Shown in pieces: positions 11,954 through 25,099 of a stretch of 64,000 nucleotides of DNA. The stretch covers positions 682,001 to 746,000 of the forward strand of contig NTMA01000006.1 of assembly GCA_002917075.1 (NCBI GenBank), written 5' to 3'. The DNA comes from Hawksworthiomyces lignivorus. Its lineage: Eukaryota; Ascomycota; Sordariomycetes; Ophiostomatales; Ophiostomataceae. Position numbers and translations under genes: made by a program. The notes beneath the pieces are model-generated. The model saw only the letters and a program-made list of their open reading frames with translations. It did not search any database and had not been told where the DNA came from. Every line of letters starts with the position of its first letter. The first letter of the stretch is position 1.

Positions 11954-14555
11954 GCAGCGCCTCCTGACCCGCAGCCGCCGCGACGCCAAGCAGCTGCACG
12001 CCGCCCGGGTTCAGCGATCGGCGAGCCTCGCCCAGGGGGACAGCAGGGACCGCGAGCGCGAGAACAGCGTCGCCAGCACCGGCACCAGCGGCAGCGGCAG
12101 CGGACGAGACTGGGACTGGACCACCCGGCGCGCCGGAAGCACGAGCCCGTCGCCGTCCGACAAAGGCGGTGTAGCCGAGTCTCCGCAGAGCGACCTGCCG
12201 CAGCAGGGCGGCCTGACCAGGATGGCCTACGCCGAGCAGCAGCGGTGGATCAAGGTGCAGGAGAAGACGTTTACCAAATGGCTCAACACGAAGCTGCAGG
12301 AGCGGGAGCTCGAGGTCAAGGACCTCGTCGGCGACCTGAGCGACGGTGTACGTATATCCTTGGAGCCGTGATACTATGACCCCACTCACCTTCTCCCCTA
12401 CGCATGTGGAGAAATTCGGAGAAGAGGGAGAGAGAGAGAAGATGAAAAGGGAAAAGAACGAGAGAGAGAGAGAGAGCTAACAATGTCGTCAGGTCATGCT
12501 CATCCATCTTCTTGAATGCTTATCAAACGAATCCCTCGGCCGGTATGCGGCCAAGCCCAAGATGCGGGTGCAGCGCTTCGAGAACGCCAACCTGGCGCTC
12601 AACTACATCAAGTCGAGGGGCATCCAGATGACCAACATCGGGGCCGAGGACGTCGTCGACGGCAACCGCAAGATCATCCTGGGGCTGATCTGGACGCTGA
12701 TTCTGCGCTTCACCATCTCGGACATCCACGAGGAGGGCATGACGGCCAAGGAGGGCCTGCTGCTGTGGTGCCAGCGCAAGACGGCGTGCTACGACGAGGT
12801 GGACGTGCGCGACTTCAGCGCCAGCTGGAACGACGGCCTGGCCTTCTGCGCGCTGCTCGACATCCACCGCCCGGACCTGATCGACTACGACGCCCTGGAC
12901 AAGCGCGACCGCCGCGGCAACATGCAGCTGGCGTTCGACCTGGCCCACCGCGAGATCGGCATCCCTAAGCTGCTCGACGTCGAGGACGTGTGCGACGTGG
13001 CCAAGCCCGACGAGCGCTCGCTCATGACGTATATCGCCTACTGGTTCCACGCCTTCTCGCAGATGGAAAAGGTCGAGAACGCCGGCCGCCGCGTCGAGAA
13101 GTTTGTCAACAACATGCAGGGCGCCTGGGAGATGCAGAGCGCCTACGAGCGCCGCGTGGCCGAGCTGCTGCGCCAGGTCCGCGCCCAGGTCGCCGACTGG
13201 CGCGCCGCCACCTTTGCGGGCACCTACGCCGACGCCAAGGCCCACGCCGCCGCCTTTGCCTCCTACAAGCGCGGCCAGAAGCGCGCCTGGGTCGCCGAGA
13301 AGAGCGAGCTCGCCACCCTGCTCGGCAACATCAAGACCAAGCTCGGCACCTACCGCCTGCGGCCCTACGACCCGCCCGCCGACCTGCGCCTCGACGCCAT
13401 GGACCGCGAGTGGGCCGCCCTGACCACTGCCGAGATGAACCGCGGCCAGCTGATCAACGAGACCATCCGAGAGTGCGTTCCTCCCCCCCCCCCTTTTAAT
13501 TCATCTCATGTTCGCTTTTCGCTAACAAAGGCTCCTGCAGCATCAAAAACGCGCTGCGCAAGTCGTTTGCCGACAAGGCCAACGACTTCGCGCTGGCCCT
13601 CAACACGGTGCAGCTGGCCATCTCCGGGCTGGAGGGCGACGTGGAGGACCAGCTGCACCACGTGCGCAAGCTGTCGGAGAACCTGCCGCCGCTGGACGCG
13701 TATCTGGCGACGATCGAGAAGGTGAACGCGCAGTGCGAGGAGGCCAACATTGAGGAGAACGACTTCACGACGTACACGTACGACGAGCTGTCGTACGAGC
13801 TGGGGCTGGTGCGGACGAGCGTGGCCAAGAAGCTGGCGTTTTTGGAGAACCAGATGGTGGCGCGCAGCATGACCAACCTGACGCCGATCCAGCTCGAGGA
13901 GTTCGAGTCGGTGTTCCGCCACTTTGACCGCGACGACAGCAACGCGCTGCAGGAGCTCGAGTTCTCGGCCGCGCTGGCGTCGCTGGGCCTCGTCTTCTCC
14001 GAGGAGGAGATGCACGACTACTTTGTCGAGGCCGCCAGCACCACCACCGCCAACGGCGCCATCACCATCCACAAGGACCGCGTCTCCTTTGAGCAGTTTA
14101 TCCGCTTCATGGTCGACGTCACCGAGGACCAGAACACCGCCGAGCAGGTCTTCCAGTCCTTCCGCGAGGTCGCCGACGGCAAGCCCTACGTCACCGAGAT
14201 GGACCTGCGCCACTCCCTCGTCCCGGACGAGGTCATCGACAAGCTCGTCACCATGATGCCCCGCCACGCCGGCCCGGACCTCGCCGAGGACCGCGGCATG
14301 CCCCAGTACGACTACATCACCTTTATGGACAAGATGATGGCTGACGTCGGCGACGCCGACGCCTACAGCGCCAGCGGCCGCAGCACCGCCAGCAGCGCCG
14401 GCACCAGCGAGTACGGCCACGCCAGCGGGCCCGCCCCGGCCCAGCAGCAGACGGCCTACAAGCACAGCGCCAACTCGTCGTCCGTGTCCTCCGCGTCCTA
14501 CCCGCTCCCCAACGGCACCCAGAGCCCGAGAAAGATTGCCAACGGCCTGCACTAG
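11490..14555 (+). CDS. Alpha-actinin-like F-actin crosslinker
   Basis: Bundles F-actin at the cytokinetic ring and cortex in fungi. Exons 11490-12347, 12493-13472 and 13541-14555 give 950 residues. Order: a low-complexity region (1-244) with a Gln tract from CAG repeats near 11919-11950, CH1 (about 253-357, spanning intron 1 at SDG|VMLIHLLE), CH2 (about 366-475), a spectrin-like coiled rod (about 480-720), then EF-hands. The first EF loop, DRDDSNALQELE (742-753), keeps acidic ligands; the second looks degenerate. The tail is Ser/Ala-rich. The core fits the roughly 650-residue fungal family. A conservative start would be Met245 (12222, MAYAEQQRW), just before CH1, so the N-terminal extension is the uncertain part. 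I kept 11490 because the frame is open and the region is low-complexity rather than broken. Confidence 0.93.
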
Positions 14556-15489
14556 AGTCGACCTGAAGCCTATGATCCGTCTTCTTTTTTTCGAACCTCG
14601 TCTTTTTCTTGTGTATTCTTCATGTCGCTCCCATGGATTGCTTCTTCTCTTTTTAGGTATATATTGACATATAATCTACTCCCCTTTATTTTCTGGAAAC
14701 GGCGTCTCCAATATTTGGCCATGAAAATTGTCTTCGCTCCACGAAGGGATTACCCAAAGCGAAGCAAGATTCGAAACAAAAAAAGAAAAGCAAAAACCTA
14801 CAAAAAAAAAAGTCGCAAAGCATTCTTTGGTGCCGCTCATAAAACGAAAATACCCTCATTTTTTATATATGTTCTAGACAGCAAAACAACGTGCAAAAAT
14901 CCTGGTTCTCTTTTTTCGGTGTCTCTCGTCTTTCACGTCTTTTGATTAGGTACATTTTCTGTCTCTCGTCTCAAAACACAACGGCTGCATACATTAGGAG
15001 AGGGCGGATACTCTCCTCTTTGTCTATTTTATTCTCAAGATTGCATTTATTTTCATCCTTTAATTCTACCCTTTCTTGTTTGCTGTCGGCATGATAGGAT
15101 GGCGGGAACGGCGATGGATCTACAAACAAAAATTATCTTCCATAGCAGAACATAAACGTATAGAAATACAAGATAGTTCTTCTACTTGATGCGTCCTTTC
15201 TGGTCTTTTTGATTCGTAGGAGCACTTCAAAGTCACGTAGCATGACATCGATGATACCTTATTTCGTAGAAGCCAGAAATCTCTTTTTGAAAAAATCGCT
15301 ATAGGTCTAGATGCTGAGTAAAGAGAGAGTGTGTGTGAGAAAGCAATAAAAGCTATATATGTCCCCGCGTGATCCAATTGCCCCTATTTATTTGCCTGGT
15401 TGCGCCGTGGTTCCGCCATATGATGTACTAGAGAAAGGAATAAAGCAATATAAAGAATAAAAAAAAATAGGAGACAGCCGGCCCTATTC
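14556..15489. other. Intergenic between two convergent genes
   Basis: AT-rich and free of coding signal. Lies between the stop codons of the alpha-actinin gene (plus) and the VPS9 gene (minus), so it should hold both 3' UTRs. No hairpin terminator is expected here and none stood out. Confidence 0.6.
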
Positions 15490-18103
15490 TCAGCTGTCCT
15501 TGAACGCCCCCATGTCCTTGAGCGCCGTGGCCAGCCGCCGGTAGTCCCGCAGCAGCTCCATGACCTCGCTGATGCGCAGGTCGGCCGGGTTGTGCAGCTC
15601 CATGAACCGCTTGACGGGTGGTGCGACCTGTGGCTTGGGCGGGAGCGCCGCGGCGAGGTCGGGGAAGGCCTACATTTTTGCGAGTCAGCAAGAGAAAGAG
15701 AGACAGAAGAAGACAATGTAGGCAAAGAAGGGTGTACTCACAGTGGCTAGATCGCCTCCGTCGCCGGAGCTCTTGTCGCCACCTGCTGCGGCAGGCGGCG
15801 GGGCCGGCGTGCGGCCGAAGCCGCGGAAGTTGCCGATGCTGGTCAGGCGCGACATGGGGTTGAAGGAGCTGCCCAGGTTGCGGACCGAGTCCAGCAGGGC
15901 CGGGTTGGACGCGGCACCAGCTGCAGCACCCGAGCCGGTACCGCTGCCGGCAGCTGAAGTCGTCGTGCTCTCGTCGGCCGTCTGGGCGGACGTCTTGCGC
16001 GACGAGCTGGCGGCGCTGCGGGCGCTGCGGGCGCTGTCGGCGCTGGGGTCGCGCGAGCCGGGCTTGCGGCCGCCGACGGCCAGCAGCAGCCTGTCCTCGA
16101 CGCTGCCGCTGGCGATGCGGCGGCGTGCCTGGCGCTGCTGCGTGGCCTGCTGCTGCTGCTGAGGCGGTGTCGTCTGCGGCGTGTGCTCGTGCCGCGGGTC
16201 CTCGCCGTTGAGCGACGCCTCGTCCTCGCTCCCCGGCGGCGGCGTGGTGACCAGCTTGCGCGCTTCGTCCAGCGTCTTGGGCAGCACCACCACCTCGGCG
16301 CCGCCTGCCGCCGCCTTGCCGCCAGCCGCGCCGTCGGGGGCGCCGCTGGCAGCAGCCGCTCCCCTAACCGCTGAGGCGAGGCCCTGCTGCGGCGGCTGGC
16401 CCATCTTGCCAAAGAAGAGGCGGTAGCTGCCCTCGAGGCTGTTGCCGATGGTCTTGAGGCCCTGGTCGGCGGCGTTGAACGTGTTCATAACGGCGTCACT
16501 CGCCGTGCTCAGCGCCTGCGCAGGCGTGTTGACAAGGTCGCTGAGGCGGCGGTTGCGCAGCTGGACGGCCGCGCGCAGACCCGTCGTCGGCGACGGCGCC
16601 GGCTTCACGCCTGCTGCCGTGGCCTGGCCGGGGCTGACCTCGGGCGTGCTCGGCGTCGCCGCACTCGGGACCGTCAGCCCCTGCTGGGCAAAGTACGCCG
16701 GCGGAAAGGTCTCGGTCTTGGGCGTCTCGGCACCTGGCGTCTTGAGTGGGCCAGACGGTGCCTCGTCTGCGCGGAGCGTGGACAGGTCGACCGTCTCCAG
16801 AAAGCTGATGGACGCTTCCAAGTTGGTCAGGCAGTAGGCGGCTTCGCCCTCGATCTTGGGCTCCCACCGGAACCGGTGGATAAAGTTGAGGTCGCTGACG
16901 ACGTTGAGCTGCTCGGGAGGCAGAGTGATGAGCGTGTAGATCAGCATCGGCATGATCTCGTCCGCGGACGATGACGGATGGAAGTGTGCCAGGGTGTCGA
17001 CGATGCCCTTGTGTGCTGCCTTGAGGCGGTTGAGCTTGCCCAGCGGGTAGTGCGTCTGGCCCATGCGGACCAGCTCTTTTCGAGCGGGCTCCAGCCACTC
17101 GCGGACTTCTTTAAGTCTCGCCGCCGCGGCCTCTGGCGAAGCGGAGGCGGGCACGCCCAGGTCGACGCCCAGGTCCGTCGGGCTGATTCCGACCACGTCC
17201 AGGGCCGCCGTCTTGGACCGCAGCTTCTCGTCTTGGGCCTCGTCTTGTGTGGTCCTGTGGCGGTATATCCGGTCGTAGATGCCCTCGCAGAGCCTCCGCT
17301 CGACGGCCTCTTCCATTAGGCTCCGCTTCTGCTCGAGGGCACGCCGTGCGCGCCGCCGGTCGGCCAGCTCATCGGCTGTCATCATCTGCTGCTCCGACTC
17401 GTTCTTCGGCGGAGGGGGCGGGGGTGTCTTGGTCTTGTCCCGGCTCCCAATGGATGCAGCCTTGGCTCGCAAGATGCTGGCTGCGGAAGCACGAGACGAG
17501 GCGGGCGTGGCGGGGGATTGCTCGCGGCGTCCGCGATTCTGGCGCATAGCCAGAGCGGCAATATGTGTAGCGATGTGGGAGGAGGAGGCGGCATAGAAGT
17601 CCTGGAACCTCTGGGAGAGGTTGTCGATACTAGGGGGCTGAGCTTGCACCTTGGCTTGGAGCGACTCGATAAAGCTGTGCAATCGTTAGCATTACTGCTG
17701 TGCAACCGGACACACGCAGGTGGAGGAAGTTGCCGTACCTGTCAGTCAGACCAATCAGCTCAATGGGGAGCTCGTCCAGGTCGACAGATGCTCTCGGAGG
17801 CTCGGGGGGGCTGTCTTCGACATCGGTGCTGGTCTCGAAGGCGTCCGGGGCGGCGGCGGCCGCCTGGTCTTTTTCAGACGTCATGCCTTCGTCGGCGGTA
17901 GCAGCTGGGTTCGGGGTTTTGCTCGACCGCAGGGCGGATGGCTTCTTCGACCCCGTAGGGGATGTGATGATGATGGATTGGGTCTGAGAAGCGGAGCGGG
18001 TAGGCCGTAGCGGACTGGGACGTTTGCTAGCAGGTTTGCCGCCAGCTGCGGCATCCTTTGAGCCAGCCGGCGCCATGAACGTTTCGGTCAAGCTGGCAAA
18101 CAT
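15490..18103 (-). CDS. VPS9-domain guanine nucleotide exchange factor
   Basis: Predicted to activate Rab5-type GTPases on endosomes in vacuolar protein sorting. Minus-strand exons 18103-17739, 17674-15742 and 15669-15490 give 825 residues. The first junction joins LTD to SFIESLQAK (donor GTACGG, acceptor CACAG); the second joins LAT to AFPDLAAAL (donor GTGAGT, acceptor TAG). A Pro/Ser-rich N-terminus is followed by a helical region (about 215-260) and the VPS9 domain at about 330-415, with blocks DEIMPMLIYTLI and LNFIHRFRW. The C-terminal third is low-complexity but ends in an ordered helix (LRISEVMELLRDYRRLATAL). No CUE domain is visible, so this resembles yeast Muk1 more than Vps9. Other upstream Met codons in the leader are outside the conserved part. 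Confidence 0.88.
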
Positions 18104-18625
18104 GGTCAATTGGGATTGGACGAGTTTTAGAAGGACCTTGCCATGAAGACAATTCCCCCAAGATTGAAAAGAAAAGACAAACCAAAAAAGCAGAGAGGCG
18201 AGAACAAGACGAGAAAGAGGGGGGAAGGAAAGCCGTTTAAAGCAAGCATACGGCAATCCACAAGACCAAGCACTTACACGCTCGCAAATAGTGGTTGTAC
18301 TATATAGGCAGTAGTAATAACTCACCAGATGGAGGGTGCATGAAGTCCGTAAGTGATCTTGAAACTCACTGCGGCCAAGGGGGGTTGGAGGTGGAGTGGA
18401 GAGGAAACGCAGCGATTAGGAGGAAGAACCAGCCGCTGTTGAGCAGGCTGGACGGGAAGAGATATATTGCCCACAGGTCAGGGAAAAGAGGGAAACAAAA
18501 CAACCGCAACCAACACAGGCGGGCTGGCTCAAGTGTCAGTTATTATGCCCAGCAATCTATTTCGCTATATAAGAGGTGAAGCTGTGGCAGAGACGATGGC
18601 GGAGGTATTTTGCTGTTGGTCGTTG

Positions 18626-18672
18626 TAGTGGTGGTGGTAGTGGTGGTGGTAGTGGTGGTAGAGGTGTGGTGG
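18626..18672. repeat. GGT-rich simple repeat
   Basis: Imperfect run of GTGGTGGTA units in the noncoding region upstream of the VPS9 gene. Confidence 0.8.
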
Positions 18673-19258
18673 TTGGTACCGTTGGAGAAAAAGAGAGGAA
18701 GAATGGGAAAAAAGGAAGAAAGAGAGCCGTTACCTTTTCAAGGATGAATCCAGTCGGATCGAAAGGAAGTAGACGGTCGGGCAAGCTCACATCGAGGAGA
18801 AGCACCGAAGCTGCCGGATCAGATGAGGCCAGCGGCAAAAGGGGGGCGAGACAAAAAGACCAGACGGGGTGATAGGGAACGAGGACGAGAGCGAGACAAG
18901 CCTGGACCGGATGGTATGGAGGAATGGGATGAAGAGTCAAATTGTAGGACCGTTGGCTCTCATGGCATCATGGCGGAAGTTGGGCGTCGTCGTTCGTTCG
19001 TTTCGTTATCGAGGAGAATAGGAAGAGCTGTTTTGGTGGTAGTGCTGGTGGTGCTGGTGGTGCTTTCGTGCTGGGGGGAGGGCTAAACGAGTGGTAGGCA
19101 GCGGAGTATTGCTGAATGCGAATGGATGGCCAGCCCTGGCCTCGCCAAGCCGTTAGCTTCCTGCTATAGGCATAAAGTATGCTATATAACGCTTAGTATT
19201 CGGGCGCTATTAGTACATGTCCATACGTATCGTACATTATTTAAAGTATGTATCTATG

Positions 19259-19272
19259 TACGAGTACTCGTA
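19259..19272. promoter_or_regulatory. 14-bp perfect palindrome, TACGAGTACTCGTA
   Basis: Reads identically on both strands. A related imperfect copy lies at 19759-19773 and a close relative at 43065-43078. Such GAGTACTC palindromes recur in intergenic DNA here. A binding-site role is inference only. Confidence 0.45.
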
Positions 19273-20665
19273 TGCGCTTAGTGTTCGTACTCGGACTTTT
19301 GCTTACTGGGAGTAATAAAGAAGGCTATCCTCCTAGGAAGCTACGATCCAACACGTATCATTTAGCGCATCCCCAATGTGCCTTTTGCATCGCTAGAACA
19401 GGCACCTGCACGGGTCGGGCTGTCGTCCAATTGTGCACGTCGTATGCATCTATGCGATTGGCCAGGGCCGGGGCCAGATCAATGCATCTTCTCCGTGTGT
19501 GCTGTGGCGTTGCGTAATCTGCTTCAGTTGAGTCAGTTGAGTCAGCTGGGACAGTCCGACAGTTGGGGCACATGGGGCCAGCCAGCTGGGGCTCATCTGG
19601 AGGACATTTTGGGGGGACCAGCTGCAGGGGAAATGTCTATGCTTAAGCATGCACGTACAATTGCTTATTATAGAGACAGAAGCACATGGAGACACATTAC
19701 AGGCACAGCAAGATTCCTCTCCATCGTTTCCGCTCCCGGCATGCTGCGTAGGACTTGGTACGGAGTACTCGTACAAAACTGCCCTTCTGCACAGGATGAT
19801 CAGCGAACCCCCCCTACGTGAAGCACGGCGTGCCATGTTCCCTTGCTGAGATGACATCGATTGGCGATCAGGCCCTGCTGCCTCTGAGCGTTTCATTGCA
19901 GGTGCGCGACAGCCTCTCTCCCCTGGTCCAGGGTTCCTCGGTGCAGCTCTGGTGGTGTTCGCCTCGCTGTAGATCAGCTGCAGGGCCAATCACAGGGGAC
20001 TTGTACTGTCTATCAGCGCAGAAAAGTGCCGAAGTATCTTTTTCTGTAAATTGGCAGAGATGGTACATTCAGTGCGCTGTCTCGCTGCCTAAATTGCCAG
20101 GCTGCCCCGCCGACCGCCACGCAGTCACACGCCCGCCGCACTCGGCCTCGAGAAACACAACACTGTTTATTCGCATACGACGCACATAAGCGTACAGGTA
20201 CTCTGCCTTAGTGGCCGCCTAGTCTCGGCCCCCTAGGCTTATACTGTACATATGCACATATGTAGCGCTATCTGCTTTAGTGATTGTTATCAACAACAGT
20301 TCGTCATAGCCCAACAAATTGGCCCACATGACACCCAATCCCCCCCAGCCGAACGGAGGCAAACTGATCAACAACCACTTTACAACTCCGTCTCCGTCAA
20401 CCTTTCTGCCGCGGTCATTCTTTCATTTGCGTAGGAATCAATCATTCGTCGTATTGGTTCCCGTGTTCTTCTTCTCTCTCTCTTTTCTCTTCTTCTTCGT
20501 CTCCATCTCTTCGTCTCTTTCCTCTCCTTTCTTTTCCTTTGTCTTATCATAACTCATCATCGCGTGCTGACGACCAAAACGAGTGCCTTGATCTTGTGAT
20601 CAGCCTCATCTTCATCTCTCCTCCCCATCTCCTCCCGTTTCCTCCCTCTCCGCCTCACTTTCGCC

Positions 20666-22828
20666 ATGTCCCAACGCTCTCCTCCACGCGGAAAGACAAA
20701 ATCCCGGTGCACCTCCGCCGGTAGGGTGACCGCCGCCCAGCTGCTCCTATCCTTTCTCGCCGTCTCCACAACAACAACCTCACTCGCTGCTGCTGCTGCT
20801 GCCGCTGCCGGCGGCAAGGTCTCCGAGCAGCTCGTCTTGCCATATCCGCAGCCCGGCCCTGCATTAACACCAGAGCCGCCAGCACCGGCAGAACATGTCT
20901 TTGTATGTCAAAATGCACCTCCTTCCCTCATTCCTCCCATTCCTCCCGTTCCAAGCTGCTATGACGTATGCTGACAATCACGCCCTCAGACCCTGCGGCA
21001 CATCTTCCACCATGGCACACATCGCTATCCCAAGCTGCATCGGAAGCAGGACGTCCACGAGCGGGAGGTCGACCTCTTCCTAGCCGCCGAAGACGGCTAC
21101 GACCGGCACCGCCTGCCACCGCTCCGCAGCAAGAGCCATGCGGCGCCGATCCAGCGCCTAGTCGACCGCCGACCGAGCGTAGTCGATCCCATGGTGGCGC
21201 TGGCCCGCGAGCGCGGCTATGTGACGGTGCTCTCGCCCGACTCGTGGACCCTGGACAGCGTGTCGACCCCCAACACGACCGACAAGGACACGGTGCTCAG
21301 CATGGCGTACATGGCGTCGGACGCGTACGTGGAGACGCCCGACCTGCCGGACTGGGACGACGTGGGCGCGCCGTTCAACCGCAGCTCCGATTTCGGCTGG
21401 GAGGGCGACGGCCTGCGCGGCCACGTCTTTGCCGACGAGACCAACTCAACCATTGTCATCGGGCTCAAGGGCACGTCGCTGGCCGTGTTCGACGGCGAGG
21501 GCACCACGACCAACGACAAGGAGAACGACAACCTCTTCTTCAGCTGCTGCTGCGCCCAGCAGGGCCAGTGGACCTACCGCCAGGTCTGCAACTGCGCCAC
21601 CGGCACCTACGCCTGCAACAACACCTGCGTGCGCGAGGCCCTGCACGACGAGAACCGCTACTACATGGCCGCCCGCGAGCTGTATGCCAACGTCACCGCC
21701 CTCTACCCGGACGCCACCGTCTGGCTGACCGGCCACTCGCTGGGCGGCGCCGTCAGCTCCTTTCTGGGCCTGACCTACGGCCTGCCCGTCGTCACCTTCC
21801 AGGCCGTGCCCGAGGCGCTCGCCGCCGGCCGCCTAGGCCTGCCCGTGCCGCCCGGCGCCGACCCGGACTTCCCCCAGACCCGCGAGCACACCGGCACCTT
21901 CCACTTTGGCCACACCGCCGACCCCATCTACATTGGCACGTGCAGCGGCGCCGCCGCCTCGTGCTCCTACGCCGGCTACGCCCTCGAGTCCGCCTGCCAC
22001 ACGGGCTTCGAGTGCGTCTACGACGTCGTCGCCGACAAGGGCTGGCGCGTCGGCGTCGGCACCCACAAGATCCGCACCGTCATCCACGACATCCTGCTGC
22101 CCTACGATGACGTGCCCTTCTGCCAGACCACCCCCGAGTGCCGCGACTGCGCCAACTGGAAGATGTACGAGAGCAACGGCACTGAGCACACCACCACCTC
22201 CACCAGCTCCTCCACCACCAAGACCCGCACCCGCACCCAGACCTGCAAGACGCCCGGCTGGTGGGGCTGCCTGGACGAGACCACCACCACATCCACGGTC
22301 ACGACCACGCGGGACCCGGCGTCGACGGAGATCACCACTACTACTACGACCACCTCTACGTCTACTTCCACCTCTACCAAGTCGACGTCGACAAAGAAGA
22401 CCACCACAACCACCCCGACCACCACCTCGACCACTCCCACCACGACCTGCAAGACGCCCGGTCGGTTCTGGGGCTGCCGCGACGAGCCCACGGACGAGGC
22501 GTCCTCGACGACCACCGTCCCGCTGACCACCACGCCGACGACCAAGCTGGCGACCTCGACGTCGACGTCGAAGTCGTCGTCGACAACCTCGAGCTGCCAG
22601 ACACCGGGCCGCTTCTGGGGCTGCTACGACGAACCAGAGGACCAGGCCACCGCCACGACGTCGACGACCACATCAGCTGAGCCGAAACACACGATGACGG
22701 CCCCGCCGACGGGACCGAGTGCTGTCGTCCCGCCGGTAGAGACAAAGCCGTCGTCGTCCAAGCACCGATGTCTGCAGAGAAGCTGGTTCGGCTACTGCAA
22801 AGACTGGGAGGACGATGACGAGTTATAG
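20666..22828 (+). CDS. ATG15, vacuolar phospholipase of autophagic bodies
   Basis: Membrane-anchored lipase that reaches the vacuole through the multivesicular-body route and lyses autophagic and Cvt bodies. Exons 20666-20902 and 20990-22828 (donor GTATGT, acceptor CTCAG, phase 0) give 691 residues. An N-terminal hydrophobic signal anchor lies at about 20-50. The lipase box GHSLGGA holds the nucleophile at Ser329; Asp424 (YDVVADKGW) and His438 (GTHKIRTV) fit the family's triad spacing. The family block LRHIFHHGTHRYPKLH is present just after the splice junction. The C-terminus beyond about residue 480 is Thr/Ser-rich with four short Cys-x-TPG..WGC-like motifs. Several N-glycosylation sequons are present in the luminal part. 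Slightly longer than typical because of the repeat tail. Confidence 0.96.
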
Positions 22829-23405
22829 AGCTTTTTGTTTTCGTCTATTTTTTTAAACTATTCAATCTTGTCCTTCTCCCTCTTTGGATTTTTTTTTCTT
22901 TGCGTTCGTCTGTTGGGATACACATATAGCATACGAGAAATATATAAACGACAGCAACATTGTCATAGAGTTGCTTTTTTTTTCTTGGGGGCGTCTTGGG
23001 AGGATAGCAGCCAATCCTGTTGTACATTCATTTTTCTTTTGGTTACTCGCTTCTTTTCGCCCTTGTTGTTTTTTTTTACATGTAGATACTAAACTTCCAT
23101 AAAGAAGAGGCCGTCTACTTTGAATCTAACGAGATATATGCCACTTTTGCGAGAAAATATGAAGTCTAGCTGCATTCGTGGAGCATGTTGTTCTATACCT
23201 TGATAGATGCTTTCGAGGTATCGCAGTCACGATCACGATATCCATTAGGATACAAACGAATATTGGTGTAGAAAATAGAATGTGAAATTTTGCCAGCCCC
23301 TTTTTGGTCCCACGAAATATTCTATGCAAGTGTATCTTGATCGTTTTTCTATCTCCGCTCCTCTCCTCTCTCCCGCCGTCTTCTTCACCTTCGTCCCCTC
23401 TTTCA
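22829..23405. other. Intergenic between convergent atg15 and SAS10 genes
   Basis: AT-rich with T runs; presumably both 3' UTRs. Nothing else seen. Confidence 0.6.
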
Positions 23406-25066
23406 CTACAGCTTGGTACTCCGCACCAGCCCCGTCTTGATACCGGTGCGCTCGCCCTGGTAGTTGTTGCGGTCGACGCCGGCCTTGTAGACGGCGCGCA
23501 TGCTGGCGAGCTGGCGCTTCTTCTTCTCGAACTTGACGCGCTTCTTGACGCGTGGGTTGTTCTTCTTCTCCTTGAGGGTGCGGTGGCTGAGGCCGCGGTT
23601 CTTGGCGATCTCCCACGTGAGCTGGCGGCGGCCCTCGGCGTCGAGCGACGACGCCGGCAGCACGCGCTGCAGCCGGGCGGCCTCGGCCGCGTCCAGCCGC
23701 GCCTGGCGGGCGTCCTTTTTCTGCTTGTGCGCGGCCACGGCGCTGTCGTAGTAGCGCAGGTTGGCATCGGCCTCGTCGGCGGCGCCTTCGTTGGTGTCGT
23801 CGTTGTCGTCGTCGTCGTCATCGCCGCCGAGCTCCTCGCCGGGCTGGACGGCGCTCTGGCCGCGCTTGGCGGCCGCCGCGTTGAGGCGGGCCTGGCGGTC
23901 GCGGAGGCGCTCGCGGTAGGGGATGTCGAGGTCGCCGCCGGCGGCGGACTGGGCGGCTGCGCCGCTGCCGGGGGCGCGCAGGTTGGCCTTTTGCATGATC
24001 TGCGACGTGTAGAAGCCGAGCGTCTTCTTGCGGCGCTGCTTCTCCTCGGCGGTGCGGGCGTCGAGGGCGTCCTCCTCGCCAAAGTCTGAGCGGTCGTCGT
24101 CGTCGGGAGCGGCGGCGGCGGCGGCAGCCGCCTTCTTCGTCGCCGCTACCGACTTCTTGGTCTTGGTCGGCACCAGCGCCGACAGGTCGGCCAGGGCGGC
24201 CTCGAGCTCCTCGGAGACGGCGCCGGGCCGCTTCTTGGTCTTTGTTGATGCGGTGGTGGTGGTCGTCTTCTTCTTCTTCTTGGCCTTGTCCTTGCGGGCG
24301 TCCGCGTGCGCCGCGGCAAGCGCGTCGCCGTCCGCTGCCGCGGCCGCGTCTTCTTCTTCCGCGTCACCTGCGGCAGCAGCAGCGCGCGCCTCCTTCTTGG
24401 CCTGGCGGCGGGCCCGCGCGGCCTCGACGCGCTCGACGCGCGCCCAGGTGGCGCGGCAGTCGACCAGGTACTGCATGACCTCGTGGTCGTGCAGCTCGTC
24501 CGGGTCGGTCAGCAGCTGGGGCCCGCCGGGGCGGTCGCGGGCGGGGGCCATGAGCAGCGAGAAGTAGAGGGCCAGCGTGGCCAGGTAGCAGGCCAGCACG
24601 CGGTAGCGCACGACGGCGAGGGACGAGGGCGGCTGCCCCGCCGCCAACTGCCGCGCCGGCTCCAGCAGCGGCTCCAGCGCCGCAAACTCGTCGCACAGCG
24701 GGTCCAGCTCCGGGTACAGCGCCTGCAGCAGCGCCAGCTGCTCCGCCGGCGCCAGCGCCGCCACCTCCTCGGCCGTCTTGACCTGCACGGTGACGACGCC
24801 GCCGCCACCAGCGGCGGTGGCTACGTCGGCCGTCGCCGCTGCCGGCCCGTCCTCTGCCGCCGCCGGCGCCCACTCGTCCGCGTCGAAAAAGTCCGCCGCC
24901 GTCATCCGCGCTAGCTGCTTCTTCTGCAGCCGCCGCGCCTCCGCCTCCTCCTCCAGCGCGCCCGCCTCCGTCTCAATCGCCTCGCCGTCGTAGTACTCCT
25001 TGGACGACGCGCCCCACCAGCCCTGGTCGCCGCCGTCCTCGGCGTCTGCGGCGTCCTTGTTGCCAT

Positions 25067-25099
<33 letters not shown>

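Larger units (their letters stand above)
18104..20665. other. Divergent promoter region of VPS9 and atg15 genes
   Basis: 2.56 kb between the starts of two divergent genes; no coding region seen. Contains a GGT-rich run (18626-18672), a perfect 14-bp palindrome at 19259-19272, a near-copy at 19759-19773, a short duplicated GAGTCAGTT-type motif near 19526-19545, and CT-rich leader sequence before 20666. Confidence 0.6.

Noticed and set aside
12523..14552. Long antisense open frames over the alpha-actinin gene
   Set aside because: They mirror GC-rich third positions of the real exons and show Val/Leu/Gly/Arg-biased sequence without any domain.
20968..22110. 380-residue shifted frame inside ATG15
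   Set aside because: Arg/Pro/Ala-rich shadow of the lipase frame, which has the true motifs.
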